Positions 35,703 to 43,866 of a DNA stretch of 64,000 nt are shown piece by piece (the first letter of the stretch is position 1; every line of letters starts with the position of its first letter). Below the pieces are notes generated by a model that had not been told where the DNA came from, searched no databases, and was given only the letters and a program-made list of their open reading frames with translations. The DNA is from Actinomycetota bacterium. GTDB taxonomy: Bacteria; Actinomycetota; Acidimicrobiia; Acidimicrobiales; Ilumatobacteraceae. The stretch covers positions 42,345 through 106,344 of the forward strand of contig JAPLAA010000097.1 of the NCBI GenBank assembly GCA_026393475.1. The letters run 5' to 3'. Made by a program: the position numbers and the translations under genes.

Positions 35703-36242
35703 ATGAGCAGCGACGAGAAACTGATCACCAACTACGAAGACGTCACGGTCTACGGACTCGACGCCGATCGCGAGACGCAGCTGATCGCCGAGCAGAACGA
35801 GTGCACGTTCGGGTGGGTCACCAAGGACGGCTCACCGATGGCGGCGATCATGAGCTACTTCACCACCGAGGACGGCACCATCTGGATGACGGCGAGCGGT
35901 CAGCGCAAGCGCATCCCGGCCATCCGCCGCGATCCCCGCGTGGTCGTGACGATCACGTCGAGCGGCACGTCGATGCGCGCCGGCAAGACCGTCACCTACA
36001 AGGGCATCGCCACGGTGCACGACGACGCCGAGACCCGGGCGTGGTTCTGCCCTCGGCTCGCCGAGCGGTTGATGAGCAAGTACGGGCCCGAGCGCGTCGA
36101 GGAGTTCGCCAAGATGCTCGACTCGCCGCGCCGCGTGTTCATCTCGATCGCACCCGGCACTCGCGTCGGCTACGACGGCGACAAGATGGGCGCGGCGACG
36201 GCGAAGGCCCGTGAGGCCGGCGTCATCTTCAACCACGACTGA
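35703..36242 (+). CDS. PNPOx/F420-type flavin-binding split-barrel protein
   Basis: 179 residues of the pyridoxamine-phosphate-oxidase-like split barrel: ECTFGWVTKDGSPMAAIMSYFTTEDGTIWMTASGQRKRIPAIRRDPRVVVTITSSG, then AGKTVTYKGIATVHDD. Actinobacterial members of this kind often use F420 or heme rather than FMN; the cofactor cannot be fixed by eye. It follows the SDR by 21 bases in the same direction and is probably in its operon, which could make the pair a small reductive step. Confidence 0.85.
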   Translation: MSSDEKLITNYEDVTVYGLDADRETQLIAEQNECTFGWVTKDGSPMAAIMSYFTTEDGTIWMTASGQRKRIPAIRRDPRVVVTITSSGTSMRAGKTVTYKGIATVHDDAETRAWFCPRLAERLMSKYGPERVEEFAKMLDSPRRVFISIAPGTRVGYDGDKMGAATAKAREAGVIFNHD

Positions 36243-36305
36243 TCGCCCCCTCGCGATCGCCGACCTGGCGGGCGGACTCCCACGGGGTCTGCCTAGAGTC
36301 GGCCC

Positions 36306-39290
36306 ATGCGGTGCACGACGACGCGGTTCATCGGTCTCCTGACGGCGGTGGCCCTCGTCGGGGCGTGTTCACCGGGCGACGGCTCGTCGTCGCGTGATCG
36401 CGAGGACGCCCCGACCACCATCGAGAAGGGGTCGTCGGACACCGAGCCGAACCCGTCGACCTCCGACACGTCGGTGTCCACGGGCGGCGATGGCGGCGAT
36501 GGCGGCTTCCCGACGACCGCCGTCGAGGAGCCGGACGCGACGGGGCTGCCGTCGCTCGGCGAGGCCGATCCGGACACCGTCCGCGGGCAGCTCGACAACG
36601 GGCTCACGTACTACGTGCGATCGAACGACAATCCCGGCGGCAGCGTCTCGATGCGCCTCGCCGTCGACGCCGGGGCGGTGCTGCAGGAAGCCGATCAGTC
36701 CGGCGTCGCCCACTTCCTCGAGCACATGCTGTTCAACGGCACCGAGCAGTTCCCCGGCAACGAACTGACGGCCGTGCTCCGCGGGTTCGGTGCGGCGTTC
36801 GGCGCCGACGTCAACGCGTACACCAGCACCGACGAGACCGTCTACGAGCTGACGATGCCGAACGACGTCGAGGTCGTCGACACCGGCCTCGACGTGCTGC
36901 AGCAGTGGCTGACCGCGGCGACCATCGATCCCGATCAGGTCACGTCCGAGCGCGGCGTCGTGCTCGACGAGTTCCGCCTCCGCGAGGGATCGGTCGACGG
37001 CCGTGCCTTCGCAGCGATCGACCGCCTGTTCCTCGACGGCACCCCGTACGAGGGGCAGCAGCCGATCGGCACCGAGGAGGCGATCTCGACGATGACCCCC
37101 GAGCCGCTGCGGCGCTTCTACGACACCTGGTACCGGCCCGACAATGCCGCGATCGTCGTGGTCGGTGACATCGATGTCGAGGACGTCGAGCAGGGGATCG
37201 TCGAGCGGTTCGCCGACACGGCGGCGCGCGTTGATACGCCGGAGCGACCCGCCATCGAGCTGACCACGCGCACCGACCCGGCGGCGAGCGTGTTCGCCGA
37301 TCCCGACCTGACGAACGGCTACGCCTTCGTCACGTTGCCGCTCGCCCGTGCCGACGGGCAGCCGCTCGAGGCGCTCACGCAACGCGATCTGCTCGACCAA
37401 CTGGCCTTCGACATCATCGCGACTCGGTTGTCCGACGGCGCGCTCGCCGGGGATGCACCGTTCCGCTCGGCGGCGGCGACCTCGAGCTCATACGTGCGTC
37501 CGCTCGACGCCCCCGAGATCTCCGTCGAGGTGGCCGGTGACGGGGTCGAGGACTCCGTGACGGCGATCCTCGACGAGTACGAGCGGGTCCGCCGGTTCGG
37601 CGTCACCGACGCAGAGGTGGCGCGGGCGGTCGACACGGTGCGCAGCAGCAACGAGGCGGCCCTCGACGGCCAGGGGTCGCGACAGGACGTCGACTTCGCC
37701 GATGCGTTCGTGGCCGACTTCCTCGAGGGCCAGGGTCTCGCATCCGATGAGCGGCAGTACGAGTTCGTCGAGGCGGTGCTCGATCGAGCGACCCCCGAGA
37801 CCATCGCGTGGGCCTTCGTCGATCGCTGGGAGCGCGCCGCGCCGCACGTGTTCGTCGGACTCCCCGAGGGCGAGGCCGCCGCGGCCCCGACCGTGGACGA
37901 ACTGCTGGCGATCGTGGCGGCGACGAGCACCCGTCCGCTCGAGCCACGGGCGGACGGTGCTGCGGCGATCGAGTCGTTGATGACGGCACCAGAACCCGTG
38001 GAGGAGATCGACCGGACGGATCTCGCCGGCGATGCAGCGTTCGAGAGCTTCGAGCCGACGATGCTCGAGTTCGCGAACGGTGTGCGCGTGGTGATCAACC
38101 CGTCGACGATCGTCGAGGGCTACCTGCAGTTCGACGGGCGGAGCCCGGGCGGGTTGTCGGCGATCGACGAGGCCGACCTGCCCGACGCCGTGGCGGCCGG
38201 TGAGGTCGTGTACGAGAGCGGCGTCGGTGACATCGATCCCGTGGCCTTCGACGCGTTCGTGGCCGACCGCGAGCTCGATCTCTATCCGTCGGTCAACGTC
38301 TTCACCGAGGACCTCACCGGCTACGCCGCGACCAAGGACATCGAGGCGCTGTTCCAGTACGTGCACCTGCTCATGACCGACCCTCGTGTCGACGCCGTCG
38401 CGCTCGACAACCATCTGGCGCGGGCGGTGCCGCTCGCGGAGAACCCGGCGTCGGATCCCGAGTACGCCCAGGCCGTCGCCCTGCTCGATGCCCGCTACGA
38501 CGATCCGCGGTTCCTCGAACTCACACCTGCGCAGCTCGCCACGGTCGATACGGACGGCATCGAGCGAGTGATGCGCGACCGCTTCGGCGATGCGTCCGAC
38601 TGGGTGTTCGCGATCAGCGGCGACTTCGAGGTCGACGTCGTCGAGGATCTCGCGCGGCGGTACCTGGGCACGTTGTCCGCGACCGGCAGGGTCGAGACCA
38701 CCGACTTCGTCGAGCCCGCACCGCCTCGTGGGGTGGTGCGCAAGACGGTGCGTGCGGGACAGGGTGATCAGGCCTCGGTGGCGGCGCTGTGGACCGCACC
38801 CGCGAGCGCCGATCGTCGCGACGACACCGTGGGCCTCATCGTCGCCGAGGTGCTCTCGAACCGGCTGGTCGACCGACTCCGCGAGGAACTCGGTGAGACG
38901 TATTCGCCGTCGGCGTCGTTCCAGATCACGGGCGGCGCGACCCCCAATGCCGAGCTGTACGTGTCGGTGTCGTCGTCACCGGAGCTGATCGACCAGGTCG
39001 CCACCCAGGTGGTGCTCGAGATCGACGACCTCCGGAAGTCAGGGCCGTCCGAGGACGAGTTCGCCTCGGCACAGGCGGTCGTGGTCGAGCAGCTGGGCTT
39101 CATCGACAACTACACGATCAACGACGAGTTGCTGCGGCTGCTGGTCGATCCGGCGGGGAACCCGGACATCCTCGACTACCTCGACGAGTACTACGTCGCC
39201 TCGGAGATCGACCGTGACGAGGTCGCCGCTGCCTTCCGCAGGTGGACGCCGCCCGGGCAGTTCATCCAGATCGTGACCGTGCCGGTCTGA
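36306..39290 (+). CDS. M16-family metallopeptidase lipoprotein
   Basis: 994 residues. An N-terminal signal ends in TAVALVGAC (lipobox) followed by a Ser/Thr/Gly/Asp-rich tether. The inverted zinc motif is HFLEHMLFNGTEQFPG (H136-x-x-E139-H140), with the downstream Glu in VVLDEFRLREG. The C-terminal half has the second, inactive M16 repeat with R/Y substrate residues in LVDRLREELGETYSPSASF. It should act outside the membrane on peptides, together with the M1 enzyme a second tethered peptidase in this window. The stop lies in a repeat array. Confidence 0.9.
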   Translation: MRCTTTRFIGLLTAVALVGACSPGDGSSSRDREDAPTTIEKGSSDTEPNPSTSDTSVSTGGDGGDGGFPTTAVEEPDATGLPSLGEADPDTVRGQLDNGLTYYVRSNDNPGGSVSMRLAVDAGAVLQEADQSGVAHFLEHMLFNGTEQFPGNELTAVLRGFGAAFGADVNAYTSTDETVYELTMPNDVEVVDTGLDVLQQWLTAATIDPDQVTSERGVVLDEFRLREGSVDGRAFAAIDRLFLDGTPYEGQQPIGTEEAISTMTPEPLRRFYDTWYRPDNAAIVVVGDIDVEDVEQGIVERFADTAARVDTPERPAIELTTRTDPAASVFADPDLTNGYAFVTLPLARADGQPLEALTQRDLLDQLAFDIIATRLSDGALAGDAPFRSAAATSSSYVRPLDAPEISVEVAGDGVEDSVTAILDEYERVRRFGVTDAEVARAVDTVRSSNEAALDGQGSRQDVDFADAFVADFLEGQGLASDERQYEFVEAVLDRATPETIAWAFVDRWERAAPHVFVGLPEGEAAAAPTVDELLAIVAATSTRPLEPRADGAAAIESLMTAPEPVEEIDRTDLAGDAAFESFEPTMLEFANGVRVVINPSTIVEGYLQFDGRSPGGLSAIDEADLPDAVAAGEVVYESGVGDIDPVAFDAFVADRELDLYPSVNVFTEDLTGYAATKDIEALFQYVHLLMTDPRVDAVALDNHLARAVPLAENPASDPEYAQAVALLDARYDDPRFLELTPAQLATVDTDGIERVMRDRFGDASDWVFAISGDFEVDVVEDLARRYLGTLSATGRVETTDFVEPAPPRGVVRKTVRAGQGDQASVAALWTAPASADRRDDTVGLIVAEVLSNRLVDRLREELGETYSPSASFQITGGATPNAELYVSVSSSPELIDQVATQVVLEIDDLRKSGPSEDEFASAQAVVVEQLGFIDNYTINDELLRLLVDPAGNPDILDYLDEYYVASEIDRDEVAAAFRRWTPPGQFIQIVTVPV

Positions 39291-39370
39291 TCTGCGCCGG
39301 TCTGATCGGGCAGGTCTGATCGGGCCGGTCTGATCGGGCCGGTCTGATCGGGGCCGGTCTGATCGGGCCG
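39284..39370. repeat. 14-15-base tandem repeat (x6) spanning a stop codon
   Basis: Six copies of GGTCTGATC(G)GGCC at 39284, 39299, 39313, 39327, 39341 and 39356 (steps 15, 14, 14, 14, 15). The first holds the M16 gene stop. Mixed 14/15 steps place TGA in all frames. It leads into the hairpin at 39368-39385. Confidence 0.9.
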
Positions 39371-39385
39371 CCCGCCCTCGGGCGG
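39368..39385. terminator. Hairpin between convergent genes
   Basis: CCGCCCG-CCCT-CGGGCGG: seven perfect GC pairs with a 4-base loop, immediately before the stop of the convergent DUF2510 gene. No T-tract on either side; likely a bidirectional GC-rich terminator. Confidence 0.6.
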
Positions 39386-40258
39386 TCAGGGGTTCGGGTC
39401 GAGGCCGAAGGGGAACGGGCCGTTGACCGCGAAGATCTCGCACTCGGGCACGGCGGGTGTTCGTCCGCGGGTGAGGAGGAGCCGCTCCCAGTCGCGCACC
39501 TCGCCGGCGACGACGCCGGTGAGCTCGGTGCTGTCGCGCTCGACGAGGTCGCCGTCGTCGAGCACCTCCACCACGATCGAGTAGTCGTGGGTCTCGTCGT
39601 CGAGGTTCTCGATCGTGCCGGTGATCCGCACGGCGCGGCCCTCGGCCGCGCACGAGGTGATCTCGACGTCGACCGGACCCGGCTCGGTGTACTCGCGCAC
39701 CTCACGCAGCAGCGTGCCGGTGAGCACGACACCGACGACACAGGTGGCCAGACCGATGGGTCCGAGCACGAGGCCGGCGAGCGCCATGCCCGATCCCCGA
39801 GCACGACCGGCGCGGATGCGGCTGCGGGCGACGATGCCGAGGGTGATCGCGGCGATACCGGCGATCGCGCCGAGCACGAAGAAGATCGGCATCCACCCGG
39901 TGGTGACGGCGACGAGCCCGGCGATCAGCGCGAGCACGGCGAGGGTTCGCGAGGGCGGCGACGGCGGGGTGACCCAGACACCGTGGGCGGTGCCCATGGG
40001 CGGCCACCCGGCGGGGCCGAACGGAGCGGAACCGGACGGCGCGATCCCACTGACGGGTGCGACGGGTGCGACGGGTGCGACGTGAGTGGGATTCGACGGG
40101 GCGTCGAGCGGGACCGGGTCGACGAAGCGGCGACCGTCGACCGAGACGTCGGCCGTCCACGCCGTGCCGTTGTACCAACGGTGGTCGTACCGGCCGAGCG
40201 GGTCGGGGTACCAACCGGCAGGGGCCGTGTCAGGGGACCTGTCAGGCCGGTCGTTCAC
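39386..40258 (-). CDS. DUF2510/DUF4190-like membrane protein
   Basis: 290 residues. N-terminal DUF2510 module PAGWYPDPLGRYDHRWYNGTAWTADVSVDG, a Pro/Gly/Ala-rich linker with a VAP repeat (9-base in-frame DNA repeat), two membrane helices (LAVLALIAGLVAVTTGWMPIFFVLGAIAGIAAI; GMALAGLVLGPIGLATCVVGVVL) in the DUF4190 style, then an extracytoplasmic domain EITSCAAEGRAVRITGTIENLDDETHDYSIVVEV, an FxLYD/DUF4352-like beta domain. GTG 40258. Role unknown; diverges from the LLM oxidoreductase. Confidence 0.85.
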   Translation of the reverse strand: MNDRPDRSPDTAPAGWYPDPLGRYDHRWYNGTAWTADVSVDGRRFVDPVPLDAPSNPTHVAPVAPVAPVSGIAPSGSAPFGPAGWPPMGTAHGVWVTPPSPPSRTLAVLALIAGLVAVTTGWMPIFFVLGAIAGIAAITLGIVARSRIRAGRARGSGMALAGLVLGPIGLATCVVGVVLTGTLLREVREYTEPGPVDVEITSCAAEGRAVRITGTIENLDDETHDYSIVVEVLDDGDLVERDSTELTGVVAGEVRDWERLLLTRGRTPAVPECEIFAVNGPFPFGLDPNP

Positions 40259-40289
40259 GAGCAGGACGCTATCGGTACAGTCGGCCGCG

Positions 40290-41174
40290 ATGCAGTGGTT
40301 CGCCAACCTCACCTCGGCCGTCGACGATCCAGCGGGGTGGGCCCGGGATCGCGAGGCCGAGGGATACGACGGCGTCGCGTGCTCCGACCACTTCTGGGTG
40401 TCGCGCCAGCACGTCACCCCGTTCCCGCACCTGTGGGTCACGCTGGCCACGATGGCCGCTGCCACCGAACGCGCCGTGCTGCAGCCGGCGTTCGCGAACA
40501 ACCTGTTCCGCCATCCGGTGGAGTTCGCCCAGGCGAGCCTGTCGATGCAGGTGGTGTCGGGTGGTCGGTTCGAGGCGGGCCTCGGTGCCGGCTGGGCGCG
40601 CGACGAGATGGAGCGCACCGGTCAGGAGTTCCCCGACGGACGCACCCGTGCGCGCATGTTCCACGAGGCGGTGCAGATCGTCCGCGAGGTGGTCGCCGGG
40701 CGCCCCTGCCGGTTCGAGGGCGAGCACTATCGGGTCGACGTGCCGGCGCTTGGACCGTTGCCGGCGACCCCGCCACCCGTGACCGCCAGCGTGGGCAGCC
40801 CGTGGACGATGAGGAACATCACGCCCCTCGTCGACCGGGTCGAGCTGAAGATGGGACGCAGCACCCGTGGTGGCGGGCTCGACATGGCCGAGCTGGCGAG
40901 CGTCACGCTCGCCGAGGTGCAGGAGATGGTCGACACGGTGAAGTCGGCCAACCCCGACGTGAAGGTGAGCATCCTCACGTTCGTGGGCTGCGGACCGCAC
41001 GTGTCGGCGATGCAGCAGGTGCTGGGCGACGGCCTCTACGGGTCGATGGTCGGCGAACCCGAGCGGGTGGCCGAGAACCTGTTCGCGCTGGGCGAGCTCG
41101 GCATCGATCGGGTGCAGGTGAGCCAGTGGTTGCCAGGCTCGATGACCGCCGTCGCCCCGTTCCTGGCGCACTGA
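40290..41174 (+). CDS. LLM-class F420-dependent oxidoreductase
   Basis: 294 residues, TIGR03621-like. MQWFANLTSAVDDPAGWARDREAEGYDGVACSDHFW, then PAFANNLFRHPVEFAQASLSMQVVSGGRFEAGLGAGWARDEMERTG with the phosphate-binding GLGAGW. The C terminus DRVQVSQWLPGSM is family-typical. ATG 40290 is the only start within the recognised N terminus. It stands alone in front of the dyad element at 41180. Confidence 0.87.
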   Translation: MQWFANLTSAVDDPAGWARDREAEGYDGVACSDHFWVSRQHVTPFPHLWVTLATMAAATERAVLQPAFANNLFRHPVEFAQASLSMQVVSGGRFEAGLGAGWARDEMERTGQEFPDGRTRARMFHEAVQIVREVVAGRPCRFEGEHYRVDVPALGPLPATPPPVTASVGSPWTMRNITPLVDRVELKMGRSTRGGGLDMAELASVTLAEVQEMVDTVKSANPDVKVSILTFVGCGPHVSAMQQVLGDGLYGSMVGEPERVAENLFALGELGIDRVQVSQWLPGSMTAVAPFLAH

Positions 41175-41179
41175 ACATC

Positions 41180-41278
41180 GTTCCGTGAGCGCCACCCGCA
41201 GTTGCTGCGGGTACGGCTCACAGGAGGACGCAACCGGTGAGCGACACCCGCAGATGCTGCGGGCGCGGCTCACGGAAC
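41180..41278. repeat. Twin 37-base palindromes inside a 99-base dyad (REP-like element)
   Basis: Two copies, 41185-41221 and 41237-41273, of an imperfect palindrome GTGAGCG-CACCCGCAG-CTGCGGG-CGGCTCAC type. Outer arms GTTCCGTGAGC and GCTCACGGAAC pair over the whole 99 bases. Between convergent genes. May act as a bidirectional terminator or be a mobile REP-type repeat. Confidence 0.85.
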
Positions 41279-41282
41279 CAGG

Positions 41283-42911
41283 TCAGCTGGTCGCCGCGGT
41301 GACCGCCCAGCGGTAGTCGGCCTTGCCGCTCGGGCTGCGGTAGACGGCATCGACCCACACCACGCGCTTGGGCGCCTTGTACGCCGCCACCTGGGTGCGG
41401 ATGTGCTCGATCACCTCGTCCTCGGTCGCCGCCGTTCCCGGCGCGCGGGAGGCGACGAGGGTCACCGCCTGACCGAACCGCTCGTCGGGGACGCCGACGG
41501 CGTTGCAGTCGAGCACGCCCGGGTGCGACCGAGCAGCGACTTCGACCTCTTCGGGGTACACCTTCTCGCCGCCGGTGTTGATGCAGACCGAGCCGCGTCC
41601 GAGCAGGTGCACCGTGCCGTCGGCGTCGATCGTGGCGTAGTCGCCCGGCACCGTGTAGCGCACGCCGTCGATCAGGCGGAAGGTCGCGTCGCTCTTCACC
41701 GGATCCTTGTAGTAGCCCTGCGGCATCGATCCGCTCACGGCGAGCATGCCGACGACGCCTGATCCGCGCTCGGCGGGGCGGCCCGTCGCGTCGTCGATCA
41801 CGACGGCATTCGGCGGGGCGGTGAACACCGCGGTCGCGGTCGGTTCGGCACCGGGCATCGTCATCGAGATCGCGAACGGCCCGCCTTCGCTGGCGCCGAT
41901 CATGTCCATGATCACCGCGCTGCCGCAGCGCTGCTGGAACGCCTTCTTGTGGCCGGCGGAGAGCGTGGCGCCGGTGGAGACGATGCGTTGCACCGACGAC
42001 AGGTCGTACGAACGGCCGGCGGCCTCGGCCGCCTCGAGCGCCGCCACCATCGGCCGGGCGAAGGCATCGCCGACGATCGACAGCTGGGTGACGTGGTGTT
42101 CCTCCACCAGGCGCCACAGTTCGTCGGCATCGAAGCGCCGCTCACCGAGCATCACGACGGTGCCGCCCATGACGAACGCCGAGATCGCCAAGAACAGTGC
42201 GGTGCCGTGCATCAGCGGGGGAGCGCACAGGTTGACAGGGCTGCGGCCAGCAGCGTTCAGTTCGGCCGCGACGCGGCCCACCTCGCCGGGCGTGGTCGGC
42301 AGTTCGAGACCCATCGACACGTAGCCGGTGAACGCGAGCGCCCCGAACAGGTCGACATGGCGCCACATGACGCCCTTCGGCATGCCCGTCGTACCGCCGG
42401 TGTAGAGGAAGAGGTGGTCCTCGCCGGAGCGCTCGATGCGGGGCGCGGGGTCGGCTGCTTCGAGGAACTCGTGGTACCAACGTGCGCCGGGCAGCAGGGG
42501 AGCGCCGTCGTCGACCTGCAGCAGCACCTTCAGGTTCGGGAGCCGTTCGGTCACACCGGTGAGGCGATCGCCGAGCGAGCCGTGGAACACGAGCACCTCG
42601 GCGTCCGCGTTGTCGAGGATGTAGACGATCTCGTCGGTGAGGTACCGGTAGTTGACGTTCACCGGAGTGGCGCGCACCTTGAACAGCGCATAGACCGTCT
42701 CCAGGTACTCCGGGCAGTTGAACAGGAGCTGAGCGACCTTGCTGCCCGCCCCGACGCCCTCGGCGGTCAGCGCTCCGGCGAGCTTGGCCGCCCGTTCGTC
42801 GAGGTCGCGCCAGCGCATCTGCCGATCGCCCACGACCACGGCGACGTGATCGGGCTGCGCGTCGGCGAGCGCCTCCCACAGGGTGGCCCAGTTCTCCGAC
42901 AGTTGCGTCAT
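41283..42911 (-). CDS. Acyl-CoA synthetase (FadD-type)
   Basis: 542 residues of the ANL superfamily. AMP motif FLYTGGTTGMPKGVMWRH, YxxTE-like and GRGSVCINTGGEKVYPEEVE (the hinge and A8 region), and C-terminal KRVVWVDAVYRSPSGKADYRWA with the catalytic Lys near the end. The MSYRYLTDEIVYILDNADAEVLVFHG and GASEGG segments match FadD19/FadD17-type ligases that activate steroid side-chain or branched fatty acids in actinobacteria. Standing alone here, so substrate unsupported. A normal ATG start. Confidence 0.9.
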   Translation of the reverse strand: MTQLSENWATLWEALADAQPDHVAVVVGDRQMRWRDLDERAAKLAGALTAEGVGAGSKVAQLLFNCPEYLETVYALFKVRATPVNVNYRYLTDEIVYILDNADAEVLVFHGSLGDRLTGVTERLPNLKVLLQVDDGAPLLPGARWYHEFLEAADPAPRIERSGEDHLFLYTGGTTGMPKGVMWRHVDLFGALAFTGYVSMGLELPTTPGEVGRVAAELNAAGRSPVNLCAPPLMHGTALFLAISAFVMGGTVVMLGERRFDADELWRLVEEHHVTQLSIVGDAFARPMVAALEAAEAAGRSYDLSSVQRIVSTGATLSAGHKKAFQQRCGSAVIMDMIGASEGGPFAISMTMPGAEPTATAVFTAPPNAVVIDDATGRPAERGSGVVGMLAVSGSMPQGYYKDPVKSDATFRLIDGVRYTVPGDYATIDADGTVHLLGRGSVCINTGGEKVYPEEVEVAARSHPGVLDCNAVGVPDERFGQAVTLVASRAPGTAATEDEVIEHIRTQVAAYKAPKRVVWVDAVYRSPSGKADYRWAVTAATS

Positions 42912-43004
42912 GCGTCCCCCAACGGCTCGACTGCGTGATGGGGGATCGTAGGTGGATGGCGTCGGCGCGCGCCGAGATGTGCGTCCGACGCCGTCGTGTG
43001 ATCG

Positions 43005-43736
43005 TCAGGCGGGGCGGAGCAGCCGGCGCAGGAACATGTCGTGCACGCGCTCCCAGTGCTGTTCCGACGCAGCGCGATGGTGCCGTTCGCCGGCGGGCGC
43101 GTAGCCGTGCACGGCATCGGCGTAGAAGTCGATGGTGTGCACGATGCCGGCGTCGGTGAGCGCGGCGAGCAGGGTGTCGCGATCGGTCAGTGGAGCGGTC
43201 GGATCGTTGTCGCACCAGCCGAGGTACACCTCTGCGGTGGCTCGCTCGAGGTCGAGGTGGGGTGAATCGGCGCCTTCGCGCACCATCCACGCGCCGTGGA
43301 TCGAGGCGGCCGCCTGCATCCGGCCGGGATATGCCTTCGCGATGGCCAGCGTGAGGCCGCCGCTCATGCAGAAGCCGACGGCACCGAACCTGCTCGTGTC
43401 GGCGGCCGGGTCGGCCTCGGCGTGGCGCAACATCGCGGCGGCATCGTCGAGGATGCCGGTCGGGGTGACGGTGGCCATGAGGTCGCGGCGGGCGTGCATG
43501 TCCTCGTCGCTGGTGCCGAACTCGCGGTACGGGCCACCGCGGTAGAACAGGTACGGCATCATCACGTAGTAGCCCGCGGTGGCCAGGCGAGAGGCCATGT
43601 CGTGGAGCGCCGGGCGGATGCTCGGCGCGTCCATCAGGTACATGACCAGCGGGTGCGGGCCCTCGATGCCCGGGTGGTAGACCCAGGTGGGCATGCTGCC
43701 GGCAGCGGTGTCGAGCGTGAGCTGTTCGGTGATCAC
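43005..43736 (-). CDS. Dienelactone hydrolase-family alpha/beta hydrolase
   Basis: 243 residues. Nucleophile motif GAVGFCMSGGLTLAIA (G-x-C-x-S-G-G; the Cys or Ser serves as nucleophile in the family), Asp in WCDNDPTAPLTD and His in DAVHGYA. PLVMYLMDAPSIRPALHDMASRLATAGYYVMMPYLFYR matches the oxyanion region. GTG 43736 starts directly before the first strand. Related enzymes open lactones of aromatic catabolism or act as generic carboxylesterases. Ends 93 bases before the FadD gene start. Confidence 0.87.
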   Translation of the reverse strand: MITEQLTLDTAAGSMPTWVYHPGIEGPHPLVMYLMDAPSIRPALHDMASRLATAGYYVMMPYLFYRGGPYREFGTSDEDMHARRDLMATVTPTGILDDAAAMLRHAEADPAADTSRFGAVGFCMSGGLTLAIAKAYPGRMQAAASIHGAWMVREGADSPHLDLERATAEVYLGWCDNDPTAPLTDRDTLLAALTDAGIVHTIDFYADAVHGYAPAGERHHRAASEQHWERVHDMFLRRLLRPA

Positions 43737-43809
43737 GAGCTCGATGGTAGGTCGGGGTGTCGACGTCGGGTCGTTCCCGCTGCGGGTCGTCGCGTCGATC
43801 GGGTGAGCT

Positions 43810-43849
43810 CGCCGGTGGACCCCGAGCACGGGCTCGAAGCCCACCGGCG
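43810..43849 (-). terminator. Nested hairpin terminator after the hydrolase lipoprotein gene
   Basis: Outer stem CGCCGGTGG/CCACCGGCG (9 perfect pairs), inner stem CGAGC/GCTCG with an ACGG loop. It lies 17 bases past the stop of the lipoprotein gene on its own strand. Confidence 0.6.
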
Positions 43850-43866
43850 GGAACTGCGTCAACGCG

